Source of the DNA: JBEKZQ01 sp049509675
Lineage (GTDB): Bacteria > Planctomycetota > Planctomycetia > Pirellulales > Thermoguttaceae
Direction of reading: 5' to 3'
Length of the DNA: 15,915 nt
NCBI GenBank assembly: GCA_049509675.1
Contig: JBEKZQ010000195.1
Location: 1-15,915, forward strand
Each line of letters opens with the position of its first letter. Position 1 is the first letter of the stretch. The notes under the pieces are model-generated. The model did not search any database, had not been told where the DNA came from, and was given only the letters and a program-made list of their open reading frames with translations. This document shows, piece after piece, positions 13,493-15,915 of the stretch. The position numbers and the translations under genes were made by a program.

Positions 13493-14566
13493 ATGAGCGT
13501 TGCCAGATTACCGTCCGTTGCGTCGGAATCGTTACGCCAGCAGGTGCTTGCCACGCTCGGCGAGTGTTGGCAACGGGTGGAACCGCCCGAGCACGGATAT
13601 CGGGTCCAACCGGAACAGGCCGAGGCAGTGGCGCGGCAAGTGCTGGACGCCATGTTGACTAGGCCCTTTCGTGTTGGCAAGTCTCCCACGGAAGATGAAT
13701 ACTCGCAACTGCTGGCCCGGGTGCGGCATTGGGTCGCCCGCGGCCGGTCGATTCGCATCAAGATCGGCTACGCGCCGATGAAGAATCCGAACGCGGTCCG
13801 CTCCAGCCGCGCCGACTGGTCCGAGTTCTTCGCCTTGTGTCACCTGTGCCAATGGCATCATAAGGTGCGGGCCATCTATCCGCCCGGGCTGAGAATCAAG
13901 ATCATCTTCGACGATGCGACCATCTTGATGGCCAATCGGGCCGATCCGGGCCCGATGGACTCGTACATCAGTTCCATGCGGCAGTTGATCGCCGCCATGG
14001 GCTATCAATCGTTGATCGTGGGCGTGATGCGGCAATCGTGGTTTGCCTGGTTGTTCCATTTTGGCCCCTATCAACTGGCCGAGCGCCGAGTCCTTCATTG
14101 GGAGCGCGATGCGGCGAATCGACCGCTCATCGAGAAGATGGACGAGGGGGCGCGGCGCAACCTGGCCCTGCCGGCGGGGTTGCCGCCCGAGGAACAAGAG
14201 CGGCGCTGGCGCGAAGCCAGCCATCGCTATCGGGTCTACTGGGAGGCCCTGCAACTGAGCGGCTTGCCTCGCTTGGGCAAGAGCCTAATCGGCATGTATC
14301 TCGACGGCACGCAACACCACATCCGCCAACAGGCCGCTTTCCACTTGACGAGCGTGGGCAAGGGGCAGGTCACTCAGCCCTGGCAGGGCGAAGGCGTATT
14401 GTGGGACAACGGCAAGGGGCTCTTGGTGCCGATCGTACTGACCGCCGGCCGCCGCCAACGCATGGCGATCAAGGAGATCCGTCACCTGAACTTTCTCCGG
14501 CTGCCCGGTTTCGACACGATCGCCACGTGCCGTGAGATCGACCCTGGCGGCGAAACGGAACACTGA
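13493..14566 (+). CDS. Unknown protein with distant isocyanide-synthase (PvcA/DIT1-like) signatures
   Basis: A 357-residue soluble protein without signal peptide. Three segments recall the PvcA/DIT1 family, which makes isonitriles from tyrosine or tryptophan with ribulose-5-phosphate: IKIGYAPMKNPN (89-100, compare the family's PAKSPN), the helix and strand ALCHLCQWHHKVRAIYPPGL followed by RIKIIFDDA (about 114-142, compare LC..I...YPPGA.I.I.SDGRVF), and VTQPWQGEGVL (about 293-303, compare TPWHGV). Spacing between the segments is consistent with the family. The middle (180-260) has helices rich in Arg and Glu and is not recognisable. No Fe(II)/2-oxoglutarate oxygenase or decarboxylase partner lies beside it. 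ATG 13493 has no strong Shine-Dalgarno sequence. It is convergent with the guanylyltransferase gene, only 14 bases away. The family link is a motif-level inference; a planctomycete-specific unknown is the alternative. Confidence 0.45.
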   Translation: MSVARLPSVASESLRQQVLATLGECWQRVEPPEHGYRVQPEQAEAVARQVLDAMLTRPFRVGKSPTEDEYSQLLARVRHWVARGRSIRIKIGYAPMKNPNAVRSSRADWSEFFALCHLCQWHHKVRAIYPPGLRIKIIFDDATILMANRADPGPMDSYISSMRQLIAAMGYQSLIVGVMRQSWFAWLFHFGPYQLAERRVLHWERDAANRPLIEKMDEGARRNLALPAGLPPEEQERRWREASHRYRVYWEALQLSGLPRLGKSLIGMYLDGTQHHIRQQAAFHLTSVGKGQVTQPWQGEGVLWDNGKGLLVPIVLTAGRRQRMAIKEIRHLNFLRLPGFDTIATCREIDPGGETEH

Positions 14567-14580
14567 GCCGCGAGATTGCG

Positions 14581-15675
14581 CTACACGTACCCTTGGCCGA
14601 AGCGGGCCTCCACCTGCTTGTGGACTTCCTTGATCTTCTCGGCCATGTCGGCCCGACAGATCAACGTCGCCTGCTGCGTATGGATCACCACCAGGTCGCG
14701 GCAACCGATCATGGCGACCAGGTGCTCGGGATCATCGGAAACCACCAGGCAATCGTCCGTCTCGTGCAACAAGTGCTGCCGCGCTGCCAGGGCGTTGCCG
14801 CGGTCGTCCCGCCGACAAGTATCGGCAAACGCCGGCCAGGAGCCGATGTCCAGCCATCGCAACCGCATGGGAATGCCCACCACGCGGACCGCCCGGTCGC
14901 GTGAAGCCGGCTCCATCACGGCGAAGTCGACGCTGATCTTCTTCAGCGCCGGATAAACGCGCACGAGCACCGCTTCGCGCCGGGGCGTATCCCAGGCAGC
15001 GGCGACTTCCGCCAGGCCCTGGTAGACATCCGGCTCGTAGCGGCGGATGCAGTCCAAGAGCGTCGCGGCACGCCATACGAACATGCCGCTGTTCCACAAA
15101 TAACGTTCCGCCCCCTGCCGAAAGTACTCCTCCGCGACCAGTTGCGCAGGCTTTTCGTGAAACTGCTTCACCACCCGCGCCGTACCGTCGATGCTCGGCC
15201 CCAGTTCCAGAGCTCCGTACGCGGTGGCCGGACCGGTCGGGGTGATGCCGAAGGTGACCAGCGTCTCGGGCAGTCGCTCCACGAGATCAAAACCGCGGCC
15301 GATGATCCGCTGAAATTCGTCCACCGGCTCGATCAGATGGTCGGCCGTGAACACCCCGATTACCGCCTGGGGGTCGCGGGCCTGGAGCACGGCCGCGCCC
15401 AGGCCCACCGCGTTGAGCGTATCGCGGCCCACCGGCTCGCCCAGAAACTGCGCCGCGGTGAGCGACGGCACCCCCGCCAAGATGGCCTCCCGGTGCGCCT
15501 CGCCCGCGCAAACGTAACGCTGCGGGGCCGGCAGCATGCCCTCAAAACGCTCGAAGGCCAGGGCGAGCAGATTCTTGCCGCCGAACAACGGCAGCAGTTG
15601 CTTGGGCAAGCGGGCCCGGCTCATCGGCCACAACCGCGTTCCCGACCCTCCGGCCATGATCAAGGCATATCGCAT
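14581..15675 (-). CDS. manC: Mannose-1-phosphate guanylyltransferase
   Basis: A 364-residue nucleotidyltransferase that makes GDP-mannose from mannose 1-phosphate and GTP. It starts with the GTP-binding signature MAGGSGTRLWPMSRARLPKQ (residues 7-26). FTADHLIEP carries the metal-binding Asp. The sugar-binding FHEKP is near 171, and WNSGMFVW near 193-200 is diagnostic of the family. The C-terminal ISVDFAVMEPAS, WLDIGSWPAF and a short beta-helical tail ending KEVHKQVEARFGQGYV follow. Length matches the single-domain enzymes; there is no fused phosphomannose isomerase cupin domain as in AlgA-type enzymes. AAGAGG (15681-15686, complement) lies five bases before ATG 15673-15675 and excludes longer starts. 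The start overlaps the preceding gene by 16 bases, suggesting translational coupling in a sugar-nucleotide operon. Confidence 0.92.
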   Translation of the reverse strand: MRYALIMAGGSGTRLWPMSRARLPKQLLPLFGGKNLLALAFERFEGMLPAPQRYVCAGEAHREAILAGVPSLTAAQFLGEPVGRDTLNAVGLGAAVLQARDPQAVIGVFTADHLIEPVDEFQRIIGRGFDLVERLPETLVTFGITPTGPATAYGALELGPSIDGTARVVKQFHEKPAQLVAEEYFRQGAERYLWNSGMFVWRAATLLDCIRRYEPDVYQGLAEVAAAWDTPRREAVLVRVYPALKKISVDFAVMEPASRDRAVRVVGIPMRLRWLDIGSWPAFADTCRRDDRGNALAARQHLLHETDDCLVVSDDPEHLVAMIGCRDLVVIHTQQATLICRADMAEKIKEVHKQVEARFGQGYV

Positions 15676-15915
15676 GCAGACCTCTTCTTTCGATGATTGG
15701 CGCGGCGCTCGCGGAAATCGTCCAGTTCGGCCAGCACGGCCACTTCCGCAGCACTGTACCGGTCGGCAGTCAGGAAGGCATTCTTCTGTTCGTCGTCGGG
15801 CGCGGCGCAACCCCACATCCAGAACCACGACTCATAGTCGCCGGGCCGCTGCGCGGCCGGAAAGACTCGGGCGTCCCACAGGGTACACTCCTCCACGGGC
15901 TGGGCTCCATCCCAG
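15660..15915 (-). CDS. 3' end of an unknown gene upstream of manC, possibly sugar-activation related
   Basis: Partial: the frame is open to the window edge and ends at TGA 15660-15662, giving at least the last 84 residues. The visible part reads DGAQPVEECTLWDARVFPAA, then QRPGDYESWFWMWGCAAPD, LTADRYSAAEVAVLAELDDF and a basic end (RERRANHRKKRSACDMP). It overlaps the guanylyltransferase start by 16 bases, so the two are very likely one transcript. The TLWDARVFP piece followed by RYSAAEV and a C-terminal R-rich helix reminds me of the region after the pyrophosphorylase/LbH part of fucokinase/GDP-fucose-pyrophosphorylase-type or DUF4954-type proteins. That is only a weak resemblance and no domain can be claimed. 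Confidence 0.6.
   Translation of the reverse strand, partial: WDGAQPVEECTLWDARVFPAAQRPGDYESWFWMWGCAAPDDEQKNAFLTADRYSAAEVAVLAELDDFRERRANHRKKRSACDMP
15681..15686 (-). promoter_or_regulatory. Ribosome binding site deciding the guanylyltransferase start
   Basis: AAGAGG on the minus strand with a five-base spacer to ATG 15675-15673. It lies inside the 3' end of the upstream gene. Confidence 0.65.

Noticed and set aside
15676..15828. Longer start for the guanylyltransferase
   Set aside because: The nucleotide-binding motif normally sits within ten residues of the N-terminus and a ribosome binding site precedes ATG 15675; the extension overlaps another gene.

Overview
The window looks like chromosomal DNA of a planctomycete, probably from the Pirellulales/Lacipirellulaceae side. 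The grounds are a high-GC, Ala/Pro/Arg-rich coding style; a BBP7-type outer-membrane barrel; a surface calpain-like protease that begins with a planctomycete LEPR-type N-terminal motif; a DUF1080 (3-keto-disaccharide hydrolase) protein; a large DUF11 surface protein; and several short palindromic or tandem repeat families sitting between genes, as is common in this phylum. The assignment rests on remembered family knowledge, not on a search.

Layout. (1) 1-1294 is gene-poor and visibly lower in GC. It holds an ECF sigma factor gene interrupted by an in-frame TAG, a cluster of GGCAGAA-type short repeats and the 5' half of a tRNA on the minus strand, so it resembles a decayed integration site. 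(2) 1295-4647 holds two divergent envelope genes: the BBP7 barrel (minus) and a LEPR/Ig-like/calpain protease (plus). An inverted array of a 14-base repeat lies between them. (3) 4648-7965 holds a repeat cluster, a four-helix membrane protein (minus) whose open frame runs through those repeats, a heptamer tandem array, and a 736-residue DUF11 protein (minus). (4) 7966-8754 is an alpha/beta hydrolase (minus) whose nucleophile and acid positions appear exchanged. (5) 9020-13265 is a co-directional minus-strand group, DUF2339 membrane protein - DUF3999 protein - DUF1080 protein. The first two are a known conserved neighbour pair and are clearly coupled. (6) 13493-14566 (plus) is an unusual protein with faint isocyanide-synthase (PvcA/DIT1-like) signatures. 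(7) 14581-15915 (minus) is a mannose-1-phosphate guanylyltransferase whose start overlaps the 3' end of another gene that enters from beyond the window.

How the genes fit together. Most products are exported, outer-membrane or inner-membrane proteins (barrel, protease, DUF11, DUF1080, DUF2339/DUF3999), and the last pair makes GDP-mannose for surface glycans. The window is therefore mainly cell-envelope functions, broken up by repeat insertions at nearly every gene boundary. No CRISPR array, complete tRNA, rRNA or intact mobile element was seen. The best leads for something undescribed are the isocyanide-synthase-like gene, the hydrolase with exchanged triad residues, and the membrane protein whose start and end are both bordered by dispersed repeats.
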